From contig JAGBEY010000003.1 in assembly GCA_017936745.1 (NCBI GenBank), forward strand, positions 1 through 57,534: a DNA stretch of 57,534 bases, read 5' to 3'. The first letter of the stretch is position 1. Every line of letters starts with the position of its first letter. This document shows, in pieces, positions 18,391-26,877 of this stretch. Below the pieces are notes generated by a model. The model was not told the DNA's origin. It saw only the letters and a list, made by a program, of their open reading frames with translations, and ran no database searches. This DNA comes from Clostridia bacterium (GTDB lineage: Bacteria; Bacillota; Clostridia; UMGS1840). The position numbers and the translations under genes were made by a program.

Positions 18391-18436
18391 AATGAAAAGA
18401 ATGTAACTTGCGACAATATACAGGAGGATTATCACA

Positions 18437-19216
18437 ATGGATATGAGAAAAAGCAAAGTTCTGGCAAAAATGAGAAGGGGCGAAACCGCCATTTCCTGTA
18501 AACTCAACATCTCTGACCCCAGAGGTGCGGAAATTGCAGCAATGAGTGGATTTGACTGTATCTGGATTGATATGGAACACGTTCCTGCAACGTATTTAGA
18601 AGTGGAAAATATCATCCGTGCGGCAAAAATTTACGATGTAGATGTTCTCACCCGTGTGGCAAGAGGCAGCTACAACGATTTAATCCGTCCTTTAGAAGCA
18701 GATTCTTCCGGAATTATGGTTCCGCATCTGATGAGCTTAGAGGATGCAAAACAAATTGTGTACTACACCAAATTCCATCCTATCGGACGCCGTCCCTTAG
18801 ACGGTGGCAATGCAGACGGTAAATGGTGTCTGGTAGACGGTAAGGATTATATGAAGCAGGCAAATGAAGAACGCTTTGTGGTGGTTCAGATTGAAGACCC
18901 TGAGCCGTTGGCAGATTTGGAAGAAATCTGTGCTCTCCCCGGCATTGATATGATTTTCTTCGGCCCTGCAGACTTCACCCAGGGCTTGGGTTGTCCGTTG
19001 GATTTTGCTAATCCCAAAGTAGCGGAAACCAGAGAACTGATTGCAAAAACCGCAAAAAAACACGGCAAATTTGCAGGCACAACCGGCAGCCCCGACAATA
19101 TTGCAGAGCTTTCCGCAATGGGCTACGATTTTGTCAATGTATGTGCTGACGTTGTGATTTTGGGTCAGGGCTATAAGCAGGCGTTTGAAAAAGCATCTGC
19201 CGCTTTGAAAAAATAA
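18437..19216 (+). CDS. HpcH/HpaI-family aldolase
   Basis: Class II, metal-dependent pyruvate aldolase of 259 residues related to 2-keto-3-deoxy-L-rhamnonate and 4-hydroxy-2-oxoheptanedioate aldolases. It has DCIWIDMEHVP near the start, the arginine-containing VLTRVARGSY, the metal glutamate in VVVQIEDPEP and the metal aspartate in GIDMIFFGPADFTQGLG. AGGAGG is nine bases before ATG 18437. It is monocistronic between its own promoter and a terminator, so the pathway is not indicated. Confidence 0.85.
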   Translation: MDMRKSKVLAKMRRGETAISCKLNISDPRGAEIAAMSGFDCIWIDMEHVPATYLEVENIIRAAKIYDVDVLTRVARGSYNDLIRPLEADSSGIMVPHLMSLEDAKQIVYYTKFHPIGRRPLDGGNADGKWCLVDGKDYMKQANEERFVVVQIEDPEPLADLEEICALPGIDMIFFGPADFTQGLGCPLDFANPKVAETRELIAKTAKKHGKFAGTTGSPDNIAELSAMGYDFVNVCADVVILGQGYKQAFEKASAALKK

Positions 19217-19231
19217 CATTTTTTGAAATAT

Positions 19232-19263
19232 GAGAGAATCCGTTTTCCGGATTCTCTTTTTTT
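19232..19263 (+). terminator. terminator after the HpcH aldolase
   Basis: GAGAATCCG and CGGATTCTC pair around TTTTC-type loop bases, followed by seven T. Confidence 0.85.
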
Positions 19264-19292
19264 CCGTTACACCCCGAAAATTTTTGTTTTTA

Positions 19293-19321
19293 TTGACAAA
19301 CTTTGTCGCATTTGATATAAT
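19293..19321 (+). promoter_or_regulatory. promoter of the uracil salvage operon
   Basis: TTGACA (19293-19298), 17 bases, TATAAT (19316-19321). The leader is about 57 bases and shows no terminator, so PyrR-type attenuation is not evident. Confidence 0.8.
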
Positions 19322-19384
19322 AAACGTAATAAAAAAATGAAATATCTTTGCTGAAACTCAGCATCGAAACGGAGGAGTTCCCCT

Positions 19385-20713
19385 ATGAATCTAATTTACG
19401 GCGTAAAAGACAAGCCCACATTCGGAAAACTGTTGGTATTTGCATTCCAGCAGCTTTTGGCAATTTTGGCAGCAACCATTGCCGTTCCGTCCATTGTTGG
19501 TAACGGAATGTCTCACTCAGCAGCACTGTTCGGTGCCGGCGTTGGTACTTTGGTGTATCTGCTCTTTACCAAATTTAAAAGCCCTGTTTTCTTAGGTTCT
19601 TCCTTTGCATTTATCAATTCTATGTTTGCAGCCTTTGCAGGCGGTGTAACCGTTGCAGGCGGCTATGCCGGCTTAATTATCGGGGCTGCATTTGCCGGTC
19701 TGGTATACGTTGTGTTGGCAATTATCGTAAAAGCTGCCGGCGTAAAATGGATTAACAAGCTGATGCCTCCCGTGGTAATCGGGCCTACTGTTGCTTTAAT
19801 CGGTCTGTCTCTGGCTGGTGCAGCAATCAATGATTTACAGGTTGGAAAAGTGATGGTTGACGGTGTCTCCTGTGCTTCTGTTTACCTCTGCGTGCTTTGC
19901 GGTCTGGTAACCCTGGCAACCATTATTTTATGCTCTGTATACGGCAAAAAAATGACGAAGCTCATTCCCTTTATCATTGGTATTTTAGCAGGCTATGCTT
20001 TGGCGGCTATCTTTACCGTAATCGGCATCACCACCAAAAATCCTGCCTTTATGATTATTGACTTTTCTACCTTTGCAAATATGAAATGGATTCCTGAATT
20101 TACCTTTATTCAGGCGATAAAAGGCTTTGCCGAAGTGGATGCAGGCTATCTTGCAACCATCGCAGTGGCATACGTTCCCGTTGCATTTGTAGTATTTGCA
20201 GAACATATTGCAGACCATAAAAACTTATCTTCCATTATCGGAACTGAACTGTTGGAAGAACCCGGACTGCACAGAACCCTCTTGGGTGACGGTATCGGCT
20301 CTGTCGCTGGTGCAATTTTCGGCGGCTGCCCCAACACCACCTACGGAGAATCTGTTGGCTGTGTTGCAATCACCGGTAATGCATCTGTTATCACCATTTT
20401 AGTTACTGCAATTCTTGCAATTGTTGCTTCCTTTATTGCTCCCTTTGTAACATTTTTAGCAACCATTCCCAACTGTGTTATGGGCGGTGTATGTATTGCA
20501 CTCTACGGCTTTATCGCAGTTTCCGGTCTGAAAATGATTCAGAATGTTGACCTGGGCGAAAACAAAAATCTGTTTGTTGTTGCAACTATCTTAATCACCG
20601 GTATCGGCGGATTTACCTTAACCTTTGGAAAAATTACCTTAACTTCTATCGCTTGTGCATTGATTTTAGGTATTTTGGTTAACTTAATGGTATCCGGAAA
20701 AAAAGCACAGTAA
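19385..20713 (+). CDS. uraA: uracil/xanthine permease
   Basis: Nucleobase:cation symporter 2 protein of 442 residues with about 12-14 helices. Family features: FQQLLAILAATIAVP in helix 1, FVVFAEHIADHKNL with the conserved glutamate and histidine, and GCPNTTYGESVGCVAITG, the substrate-binding loop. Close pairing with upp (12 bases apart) supports uracil as the substrate. GGAGGAG precedes ATG 19385. Confidence 0.92.
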   Translation: MNLIYGVKDKPTFGKLLVFAFQQLLAILAATIAVPSIVGNGMSHSAALFGAGVGTLVYLLFTKFKSPVFLGSSFAFINSMFAAFAGGVTVAGGYAGLIIGAAFAGLVYVVLAIIVKAAGVKWINKLMPPVVIGPTVALIGLSLAGAAINDLQVGKVMVDGVSCASVYLCVLCGLVTLATIILCSVYGKKMTKLIPFIIGILAGYALAAIFTVIGITTKNPAFMIIDFSTFANMKWIPEFTFIQAIKGFAEVDAGYLATIAVAYVPVAFVVFAEHIADHKNLSSIIGTELLEEPGLHRTLLGDGIGSVAGAIFGGCPNTTYGESVGCVAITGNASVITILVTAILAIVASFIAPFVTFLATIPNCVMGGVCIALYGFIAVSGLKMIQNVDLGENKNLFVVATILITGIGGFTLTFGKITLTSIACALILGILVNLMVSGKKAQ

Positions 20714-20725
20714 GGAGTCGTTCCT

Positions 20726-21355
20726 ATGAACAAAGTAACTGTATTTGACCATCCCTTAATTCAACATAAAACCACCATTTTGCGTCAAACCTCCACCTCA
20801 AATAAGGAATTTCGGGAATTGGTGGAAGAAATCACCATGCTGATGTGCTACGAAGCACTTCGTGACCTTCCTTTGGAGGAAGTGGAAATCGAAACTCCCT
20901 TAACCAAAACCAAGCAAAAGCTGATTAAAGGAAAAAAACTGGCAATCGTGCCAATTCTCCGTGCGGGCTTGGGTATGGTAAACGGGCTGTTGAATCTGAT
21001 TCCCTCTGCAAAGGTGGGGCATATCGGAATGTACCGTGACGAAGAAACCATGATTCCTCACGAATACTATTGCAAGCTCCCCAAGGATATTGAGGAACGT
21101 CTGATTGTTGTGGTTGACCCCATGCTTGCCACCGGCGGCTCTGCCATTGATGCGATTTCTCAGATTAAATCCTATGGCGGAAAGCAGATTAAATTCCTCT
21201 GCCTGATTGCCGCACCCGAGGGCGTAGAAGCATTAACCAAAGCACACCCCGATGTGGAAGTGTACTGTGCCAATGTGGATGAATGCTTAAATGAGCGTTG
21301 CTACATTGTGCCCGGATTGGGTGACGCAGGAGACAGAATCTTCGGCACAAAATAA
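20726..21355 (+). CDS. upp: uracil phosphoribosyltransferase
   Basis: Cytosolic enzyme of 209 residues converting uracil and PRPP to UMP. The start ([20 protein letters not shown]) and the PRPP loop [16 protein letters not shown] are diagnostic, as is the C-terminal [14 protein letters not shown]. Length is exactly that of bacterial Upp. It is co-transcribed with the permease gene, forming a salvage unit. Confidence 0.97.
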   Translation: MNKVTVFDHPLIQHKTTILRQTSTSNKEFRELVEEITMLMCYEALRDLPLEEVEIETPLTKTKQKLIKGKKLAIVPILRAGLGMVNGLLNLIPSAKVGHIGMYRDEETMIPHEYYCKLPKDIEERLIVVVDPMLATGGSAIDAISQIKSYGGKQIKFLCLIAAPEGVEALTKAHPDVEVYCANVDECLNERCYIVPGLGDAGDRIFGTK

Positions 21356-21377
21356 AAGCAAATTCTCATAATAAAAC

Positions 21378-21415
21378 AAAAAGAATAGCACTTGCGGTTT
21401 GCAAGTGCTATTTTT
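21378..21415 (+). terminator. terminator of upp, first of two identical copies
   Basis: AATAGCACTTGC and GCAAGTGCTATT form a 12-pair stem around GGTTT, followed by T. The same 38 bases recur at 21985-22022. Confidence 0.85.
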
Positions 21416-21430
21416 GTGGAAATAAAAATA

Positions 21431-21685
21431 TTATTGTTTCTTTTTTTGATGTTTCCGTTTTGCTGTAAAGTTTGGAAGTACCAAAAGTTTATAGTATAGT
21501 ATCCTGATGGAAAACAATAAAGACAGGAATGTACGCTTGAAAAAATGCCCTCGTTCTGAAACGATTACGGGCTTCCACTCGCCGCATCCCTCACATAAAT
21601 CTAAGTTTTTCGATATCCTGTATTTGCTTTCAGGATCGTTTGTTCCATTTAATTTATTCCAGCAATCCAGACAAAATTCAGCCAT
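21431..21685 (-). CDS. small zinc-ribbon-like protein
   Basis: Basic protein of about 84 residues. Two cysteine pairs (FCLDCWNKLN near residue 4 and LCEGCGEWK near 31) suggest a structural zinc site. The C-terminal half has a hydrophobic stretch and ends KRKHQKKKQ. The start is the ATG at 21685 (MAEFCLDC), with AAGGGA upstream, rather than the ATGs further out. It is divergent from the HTH gene and shares its control region. The N-terminal half resembles small conserved Clostridia proteins; the C-terminal part may be degenerate. Confidence 0.6.
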   Translation of the reverse strand: MAEFCLDCWNKLNGTNDPESKYRISKNLDLCEGCGEWKPVIVSERGHFFKRTFLSLLFSIRILYYKLLVLPNFTAKRKHQKKKQ

Positions 21686-21703
21686 TGGTATCATTCCCTT
21701 CAC

Positions 21704-21791
21704 TATTTCATATATCTATTAAAGTATATATCTTTTTATGGGAATTGTCAATAGGATATACATTTATTAAAATATATATTGAGGTGAGGAT
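21704..21791. promoter_or_regulatory. divergent control region with repeated ATTAAA-TATATAT boxes
   Basis: ATTAAAGTATATAT near 21718-21731 and ATTAAAATATATAT near 21767-21780 lie between the divergent zinc-ribbon and HTH genes. They are candidate binding sites of the HTH protein. Confidence 0.4.
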
Positions 21792-21995
21792 ATGATAAAG
21801 CTTACACTGGAGACTGTGCTAAGAAATCAGAATATTCCCAGATATGAACTGGCAAAACGGAGCGGAATCCGGTATCATATTATTGATAACTATTATAAAA
21901 ATAAGGTTACCCGATACGATAGCTTTGTTCTGGATAGGATTTGTGCTGCGTTGGGTTGTAATATTTCGGATATTATCCAATATGAAAAAGAATAG
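21792..21995 (+). CDS. small Xre/Cro-type HTH regulator
   Basis: Protein of 67 residues consisting of just one helix-turn-helix domain. ELAKRSGIRYHIIDNYYKN is the HTH and FVLDRICAALGCNISDIIQY the typical final helices. GAGGTGAGG precedes ATG 21792. Its stop codon TAG lies inside the second copy of the duplicated terminator. It probably regulates itself and the divergent zinc-ribbon gene. Confidence 0.85.
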   Translation: MIKLTLETVLRNQNIPRYELAKRSGIRYHIIDNYYKNKVTRYDSFVLDRICAALGCNISDIIQYEKE

Positions 21996-22022
21996 CACTT
22001 GCGGTTTGCAAGTGCTATTTTT
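21985..22022 (+). terminator. second identical terminator copy
   Basis: Exact repeat of 21378-21415, now overlapping the end of the HTH gene (GAA AAA GAA TAG). The two copies bracket the zinc-ribbon/HTH module as a 38-base direct repeat. Confidence 0.85.
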
Positions 22023-22560
22023 AGCTGAGAATATAAAAGGCTTTGCATAAGCAAAGCCAAAGCCTTTACTTCTTCCTTATTCCTTATTCCCTATTACTTA
22101 TTACTTTCCAAAAATCGACAAGTATTTTTAGGGAATAGTGAATAGTGAAGAGGGAATAAGTAAAATCGACATTCCTCTATCGAAGAATGTCGATTTTTGG
22201 CTTTCACGTTCATAATAGATGCAGATTAGTTTTTAATGAAATATCTCACATCGTTCGATATGAAATAATCCTAACGGATTATGAAATATTTTTCTTTACA
22301 GAAAAATGTGAAATAAAATTTGCCTTTTCATATGCCGAAAGGCATATTTCATACCCGAAGTGTATTTCATAGCGGAGCTATTTCACTTGCCGCAGGCAAA
22401 TTTCATTGAAAAAACGACTTGTCGAAACAAGTCGTTTTTTTTGGCTTTCACGTTCATAATAGATGCAGGTGATTTTTCCTTATTTTATCACTCTCGGCAC
22501 CTCTGCCATTCTTGACCGTTACTTTATTACTCCTTAAGCAACATTGTTTTGTATTCATTC
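22023..22560. repeat. mosaic of palindromic repeats
   Basis: No gene is seen. From 22070 to 22165 runs of CTTATTCC-type repeats face GGGAATA-type repeats. From about 22227 to 22405 several small hairpins are each bracketed by ATGAAAT/ATTTCA half-sites (for example CATATGCCGAAAGGCATATTTCA and AGCGGAGCTATTTCA). TTTTGGCTTTCACGTTCATAATAGATGCAG occurs at about 22194-22224 and again at 22439-22469 as a direct repeat, each time right after a strong hairpin with a T tract (22163-22198 and 22409-22442). Confidence 0.7.
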
Positions 22561-24006
22561 TCAGATGTCCTTAAGTTTTCTTATCTCTTTACCATCGATG
22601 ACTTCGGTTGCTACATATATGTCATTGGTTTTATACTTTTGATTTTGACTTTGTGGTTTCTCTGGTATAGTCATCACAATAAGACCATTCTCGATCATCG
22701 GTTTGATGTAGTTTTTCACAAAATTCTTTTTATCTTTAAGCTTCATCGCATGCTGCATTTCTTCTCTGCTCTTTGGTTCAATACATATTTCCATTAAGTA
22801 TTTGAACCTTGCATCGACTTGGGGGGCGACTTGGGGGGCGACTTGGGGGGTGTTCTTAATTTTATTCCCCTCTTTATCATATTCTATCTTATTCCCATCC
22901 CAATCTACAATTGCTTTTAATTGAAGCATTATTCCTGTAGCATCTATGTCATACTCAGGTTTGGGAAGACCTGCGTGCAAACATGCTTCACAAATTTTAC
23001 CGATTCCTCTTCCCCAACTTTCTATATATCCTGCAATGAAGAAAGCATATGCTATTAGAGGATTGTATGGTTGTGACGGATGCTTTGAAAAGAGTTTCTC
23101 TATTGTCCACTCTTCCGGAAGCTTTCCGTTATTGTATATATACATTTTATCTGAATAAACGCTTATCTGAATCGGTATACCGCTTGAATACTGTTTATGT
23201 GCAACTGCATTGAATATAGCTTCTCTCAATGCCTCATCGGGGTACGGATAAGTTTCTACCCTCTGTATTCCCTCATAAGAAATCCATGCTTTCATATATT
23301 TAAGTTTCAGTAGTTCAACGGCCTTATCTACTTGCTCAATTAATGAACCGTGAACCTCATCCTGAAATCTTAATTCAGTATCAGTTTCAAAGAAACCTAT
23401 TTTAATATATGCACCATTTATATATTTTTCGGGATTGTCATGGAAAAGGAGAACTGCAGCCTGATTCAAATAGCCATTATCATACAAACGAAGATTTTTC
23501 ATTATAACTGCATTGCTATCTTCCAATATTGCATTATCAATTCTCTTCTTTCTTGCCGCACGTTCCTTAAATAACTTAATTGCCTTATCACTCAAATCAT
23601 CTATCGAAACATTTGGCACGGGAGAAGCATCCCATGTTACTCCACTTTTTCTGTTAAGAAATTCTTGTAATGCTATTCCTGTAAGAAGCTGATTTGTGCT
23701 TCCACTTCTATAATAATACTGACCATAGTAGCTTATAGGGAATGTGTATGGTTCTACAACGATCTCTATATATTCTTTCCCATTTTCATCATGCAAATTA
23801 ACCTCTGCGATGATTCCCATGCTATTCTTTATCTTATTCGGAATATCTTCGAGAAGTTTCTTTGAGTTTTTAATTCCGGTGACTGAACCATCGTCTGCCT
23901 TGCCAATATAGATTTTACCACCTTGTGCATTAGCAAAGCCACATATCCATTTCAATTGTTCGTCTTTCCATTCTGTTTTCCACTCAATATTTTGCTTTTC
24001 AGGCAT
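22561..24006 (-). CDS. AlbA_2/HATPase-type transcriptional regulator
   Basis: Protein of 481 residues of the Schlafen-like AlbA_2 plus ATP-binding group. Residues 5-115 are the AlbA_2 domain (IEWKTEWKDEQLKWICGFAN, GGKIYIGKADDGSVTG). About 240-370 is a GHKL-like ATPase segment (ALREAIFNAVAHKQY; ISVYSDKMYIYNNGKLPE; WGRGIGKICEAC). A linker contains APQV three times, followed by a winged helix at the C-terminus. ATG 24006 follows GGAGGTG. Proteins of this class are frequent on mobile elements and next to defence loci; the target DNA is unknown. No ribosome binding site or gene separates it from the next gene to the left. Confidence 0.85.
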   Translation of the reverse strand: MPEKQNIEWKTEWKDEQLKWICGFANAQGGKIYIGKADDGSVTGIKNSKKLLEDIPNKIKNSMGIIAEVNLHDENGKEYIEIVVEPYTFPISYYGQYYYRSGSTNQLLTGIALQEFLNRKSGVTWDASPVPNVSIDDLSDKAIKLFKERAARKKRIDNAILEDSNAVIMKNLRLYDNGYLNQAAVLLFHDNPEKYINGAYIKIGFFETDTELRFQDEVHGSLIEQVDKAVELLKLKYMKAWISYEGIQRVETYPYPDEALREAIFNAVAHKQYSSGIPIQISVYSDKMYIYNNGKLPEEWTIEKLFSKHPSQPYNPLIAYAFFIAGYIESWGRGIGKICEACLHAGLPKPEYDIDATGIMLQLKAIVDWDGNKIEYDKEGNKIKNTPQVAPQVAPQVDARFKYLMEICIEPKSREEMQHAMKLKDKKNFVKNYIKPMIENGLIVMTIPEKPQSQNQKYKTNDIYVATEVIDGKEIRKLKDI

Positions 24007-24136
24007 CGTTGTCACCTCCGCTTATAAACTTCCTTTAATATTATAACACGGATTACCAAAAAAATCAATTAAAGAGTGAATATTTTTCTTCTTTCGTTGT
24101 TATGCACAAAGCAATGGCTTTGCTTTATTGCTAATC

Positions 24137-25030
24137 CTATATATCGCTTGCAGTGCTGCCGGCGCCCTTATAGAACATCACGAGGCGAAAGGATTTTGGG
24201 CTACGAGAATACCCAACAAAAAAATTCCTCTGATTGTTCTTACGGCAGCACCCAAGCTTCGAATAAAAGGATAATGGCAAATTAATATAATCATATACTC
24301 CGAATGCTTTTCTTTCCTCGACCATTGAGCTGTTTTTGTCATTCTGATCTATAAAACCTTTGCTAAATGCAAATGCTGTTCCCCAATGCTCACCGGAACT
24401 TGAAGTGTCGACATACACAAGACCTACACAAAGCTCGCCTGTTTCCCTTGATCTCATGACTGCAGGTAGATGAATAAAGACATCATCACCTTCTATCAGT
24501 TCATCAACATCGCTTGTTCCGAATGACTCACAGAACTCTTCATGCATCATCTTGAGAAGCTCCTTTGCTTCAGCAAATTCAGGTGTCTTATATGACTCAA
24601 CAACCTTTTTGAAATCCACTTCTCCAAGTCTTAAATTTATGTTGTTGATAAATATTTCGTCTCTGCCAATTCCTTCTCCTGAATACAGGAGATTTTCTTT
24701 CACATCCTTCTGTGATATAACCTCCGATTCTTTGTACATTTGATAATAATATTTCATCTGGTCATCTGACAGGGATGCATACATATCTTCTCCTGTGTCT
24801 CTTGCAATAAAGAAGGTTCCGCATATAATGTCTTTTCCGACATGTCTGTTCGGAACAAGTTCAAGTTCCTTATCCTTGACATTATGGATGAGAACTGTCT
24901 GCCTATCAAGTGGTTGAGCCTTATATTCACCCTCAACAACATTCTGATATACCTCCTTGGTATTCTTAATATGTTCGATATGAGGTTCTCTTAATGGCTC
25001 AAATACCATCACTTTGATTCTGTTTTCCAT
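24137..25030 (-). CDS. DUF3846-type element protein
   Basis: Protein of 297 residues. The first 105 residues match the DUF3846 pattern: IKVMVFEPLREPHIEHIKNT, then PNRHVGKDIICGTFFIARD and SLSDDQMKYYY. The middle (about 110-245) is unassigned. The last 50 residues (SKLGCCRKNNQRNFFVGYSR onward) differ in composition, being rich in Arg, Ser and Cys, and may derive from a rearrangement or frameshift at the end of the operon. GGGAGG precedes ATG 25030. DUF3846 genes are typical of integrative conjugative elements and large plasmids of gut Firmicutes. Confidence 0.65.
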   Translation of the reverse strand: MENRIKVMVFEPLREPHIEHIKNTKEVYQNVVEGEYKAQPLDRQTVLIHNVKDKELELVPNRHVGKDIICGTFFIARDTGEDMYASLSDDQMKYYYQMYKESEVISQKDVKENLLYSGEGIGRDEIFINNINLRLGEVDFKKVVESYKTPEFAEAKELLKMMHEEFCESFGTSDVDELIEGDDVFIHLPAVMRSRETGELCVGLVYVDTSSSGEHWGTAFAFSKGFIDQNDKNSSMVEERKAFGVYDYINLPLSFYSKLGCCRKNNQRNFFVGYSRSPKSFRLVMFYKGAGSTASDI

Positions 25031-25136
25031 TAAGGTATTTTTCCTCCCTTCTTGATTCCTGTCCGCTTACAATAAAGCAACACATCATCACTACACCAAA
25101 GGCTGCACCTCCGGCAAAACTTAAAATATATAACAC
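24999..25136 (-). CDS. 45-residue membrane protein, DUF3789-like
   Basis: Short gene starting GTG 25136 with AGAGGTG six bases upstream. The product has one hydrophobic segment (LYILSFAGGAAFGVVMMC) and a charged tail (SGQESRREEKYL). The GG-A-FGVV-MC pattern is that of DUF3789, a family of small membrane proteins on conjugative elements. It overlaps the start of the DUF3846 gene by 32 bases and lies 11 bases after its upstream neighbour, so coupling within the operon is likely. Confidence 0.6.
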   Translation of the reverse strand: MLYILSFAGGAAFGVVMMCCFIVSGQESRREEKYLNGKQNQSDGI

Positions 25137-25147
25137 TATATTCACCT

Positions 25148-25498
25148 CTACATTTCCATCACTGGTTCTTCTGTTTCTTCAATCTCTTCGTTATCCGTTA
25201 GGATTATGAAGTTTGATTCCTCATATGGTTTAACCGTTGACCTTTCCAAAAACTCTGGTCCTCGTTTGGTAAAGTATGCAACCTCATATTCGTTTGCATC
25301 TGTTACCTCGCCTTCGCCATATACATAGCTTCTGACTTCGACATCGATGGATTCAATTTCAGGATTATCTTCAAGGAAATTCTGATATGCTGTCCAGTTC
25401 TCTAATCCTGATTCATTTTCAGGAATTCCACCGCATAGGAAAGTCTCAGTTGACCCGTTTTCCGCCGACAGAGTTATGTGTGAAAACAAAACTGCCAT
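25148..25498 (-). CDS. accessory-operon protein, 116 residues, with acidic Met tail
   Basis: Unrecognised acidic protein. It starts LFSHITLSAENGSTETFLCG and is beta-rich with many Glu and Asp; no signal peptide or membrane helix. The C-terminus is an acidic run followed by PVMEM (IEETEEPVMEM), one of five related tails in this operon. ATG 25498 starts one base after the stop codon of the upstream gene, whose last codons contain GGGAGG and provide its ribosome binding site. Confidence 0.65.
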   Translation of the reverse strand: MAVLFSHITLSAENGSTETFLCGGIPENESGLENWTAYQNFLEDNPEIESIDVEVRSYVYGEGEVTDANEYEVAYFTKRGPEFLERSTVKPYEESNFIILTDNEEIEETEEPVMEM

Positions 25499-25499
25499 T

Positions 25500-26189
25500 C
25501 TACATACCTCCCATCAGCATTCCGCCATCTTCTTCGATGTCCTGCTCTTCTTCAGGAAGGGCTTCCGGCTCCTGCGATTTACCCATCGCCTTAAGAGCAA
25601 CATCTTCCATTCTTGCTTGCAGGTGGCTTTCTATTTCGGCTTTTGCTTCCGTGACTGTTTTATCCATCTGCTCATTAAACATCGAAAACATATATGGATA
25701 ATTTGAAGAAAGCTGTTGCGATACAGAATGCAGTGTCGACAGGATTTGTTCTTTGTCCGCCTTTGTAAACGTTCTCTTGTTCTGTATCAGGTCTTCAACT
25801 GCCTTTGTCGTTTCTTTTATCTTCTTGGTCAGTTCATTCATATCTTCTCTGAATTCATTGCTGAACTGCTCCCTTTTATCTACGAACGGACAAGGCTCTA
25901 TGTATTCTCCGTTTATCTGTCTTAATGTAACAGGTACTCCTGCACCCATATTGAGAGATGTTATTGCCTGTGCAAACTGTGACTGGCTCATATTAATCTC
26001 AATGTATGGATGATTCTCTGCATAGTATCTGTCATAATTCAAATCTCTATCCATATATGCAGGACTTATGCGTAGAGTGATAATATCGTGATGTTTAATA
26101 GAACTTCCAAACAAGGCTTGCTGACCACTGCATTGACTTCTTCCAATATACAGATTTGCATAGCTTGGATGCTTAATTCTTTCTGACAT
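25500..26189 (-). CDS. accessory-operon protein, 229 residues, phage/ICE-type
   Basis: Protein with a conserved-looking N-terminal half (about 1-110: HPSYANLYIGRSQCSG, FGSSIKHHDIITLRIS, IEINMSQSQFAQAITSLNMG, PFVDKREQF) that I recall from phage and conjugative-element hypothetical proteins. A coiled coil follows (about 110-205). The tail is acidic and ends EEDGGMLMGGM. TAGGAGGTG precedes ATG 26189. Function unknown; the N-terminal domain may bind nucleic acid, but I see no motif that proves it. Confidence 0.7.
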   Translation of the reverse strand: MSERIKHPSYANLYIGRSQCSGQQALFGSSIKHHDIITLRISPAYMDRDLNYDRYYAENHPYIEINMSQSQFAQAITSLNMGAGVPVTLRQINGEYIEPCPFVDKREQFSNEFREDMNELTKKIKETTKAVEDLIQNKRTFTKADKEQILSTLHSVSQQLSSNYPYMFSMFNEQMDKTVTEAKAEIESHLQARMEDVALKAMGKSQEPEALPEEEQDIEEDGGMLMGGM

Positions 26190-26202
26190 TTCGATTCACC
26201 TC

Positions 26203-26877
26203 CTACTTAATTCTTATCGTCTGCCCTTTATATGAGAACAACTTCTGATTTCGCCTGTGCTTTGACGAATTGTTTATATATGGCTCCTTCTTTCTGTTTT
26301 TCTTATCCTGATATCCGTTAATGCCATACTTGCTTATGAATTTCGCATTTATGATGAGGCATAGGATTTTGTCATTAATGATTTCATCCTCGAATAAATC
26401 TGCCTCTTCCAAACCCGATTCCATTCCGGCAAGCATCTTCACTGCATGATAGATATTATATTTCTCTTCATCATTACCTCCACTGTAGGTTTTAGGCAAG
26501 ACATAAAGCGGATTGGAAACATAGTTTGCCAAGATAGTTCCGAATTCACGATGGGTGCTTAACAAATAAATTACAGCCATTGCATCAAGGTTCTTTTTAT
26601 CTGCGTTCTTTGCCCATCTTGTGTACATTCTCCAGAAGGTATCTCTATGTTCCTCGTTACAAAAGATGAATTCATCGAATATAAATTTATCCAATGCTCT
26701 CAACACTCTTCTGCGTATATCCCCATAGCCATATTCTCGCATGTAATCTTTAAGCACTCCGATATACTGAGCCTTGAATCTCTTCTCTTCCTGATTTGCC
26801 CTGCTCATATTCGGAGTCTGCTGCATTAAACATTCAAACATAAACAACTCTGTACCAGCCATAAATTTCGTAGCCAT
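26203..26877 (-). CDS. accessory-operon protein, 224 residues, DUF6075-reminiscent
   Basis: Mostly helical cytosolic protein. The central FIFCNEEHRDTFWRMYTRWA and AMAVIYLLSTHREFG recall DUF6075-like proteins of conjugative elements. The C-terminus is basic (KKNRKKEPYINNSSKHRRNQ) and lacks the acidic Met tail of its neighbours. The start ATG 26877 shares its first base with the upstream stop codon (TAATG). Function unknown. Confidence 0.6.
   Translation of the reverse strand: MATKFMAGTELFMFECLMQQTPNMSRANQEEKRFKAQYIGVLKDYMREYGYGDIRRRVLRALDKFIFDEFIFCNEEHRDTFWRMYTRWAKNADKKNLDAMAVIYLLSTHREFGTILANYVSNPLYVLPKTYSGGNDEEKYNIYHAVKMLAGMESGLEEADLFEDEIINDKILCLIINAKFISKYGINGYQDKKNRKKEPYINNSSKHRRNQKLFSYKGQTIRIK

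Noticed and set aside
19322..19384. PyrR-type attenuator before the uracil permease
   Set aside because: The leader is too short and shows no terminator hairpin.
22163..22442. Possible CRISPR-like or attC array
   Set aside because: The hairpins differ in sequence and spacing and only share ATGAAAT edges; no cas gene or integron integrase is nearby.
24076..24285. Plus-strand frame of 69 codons beneath the DUF3846 gene
   Set aside because: No ribosome binding site, no recognisable product, and fully overlapped by the stronger minus-strand gene.
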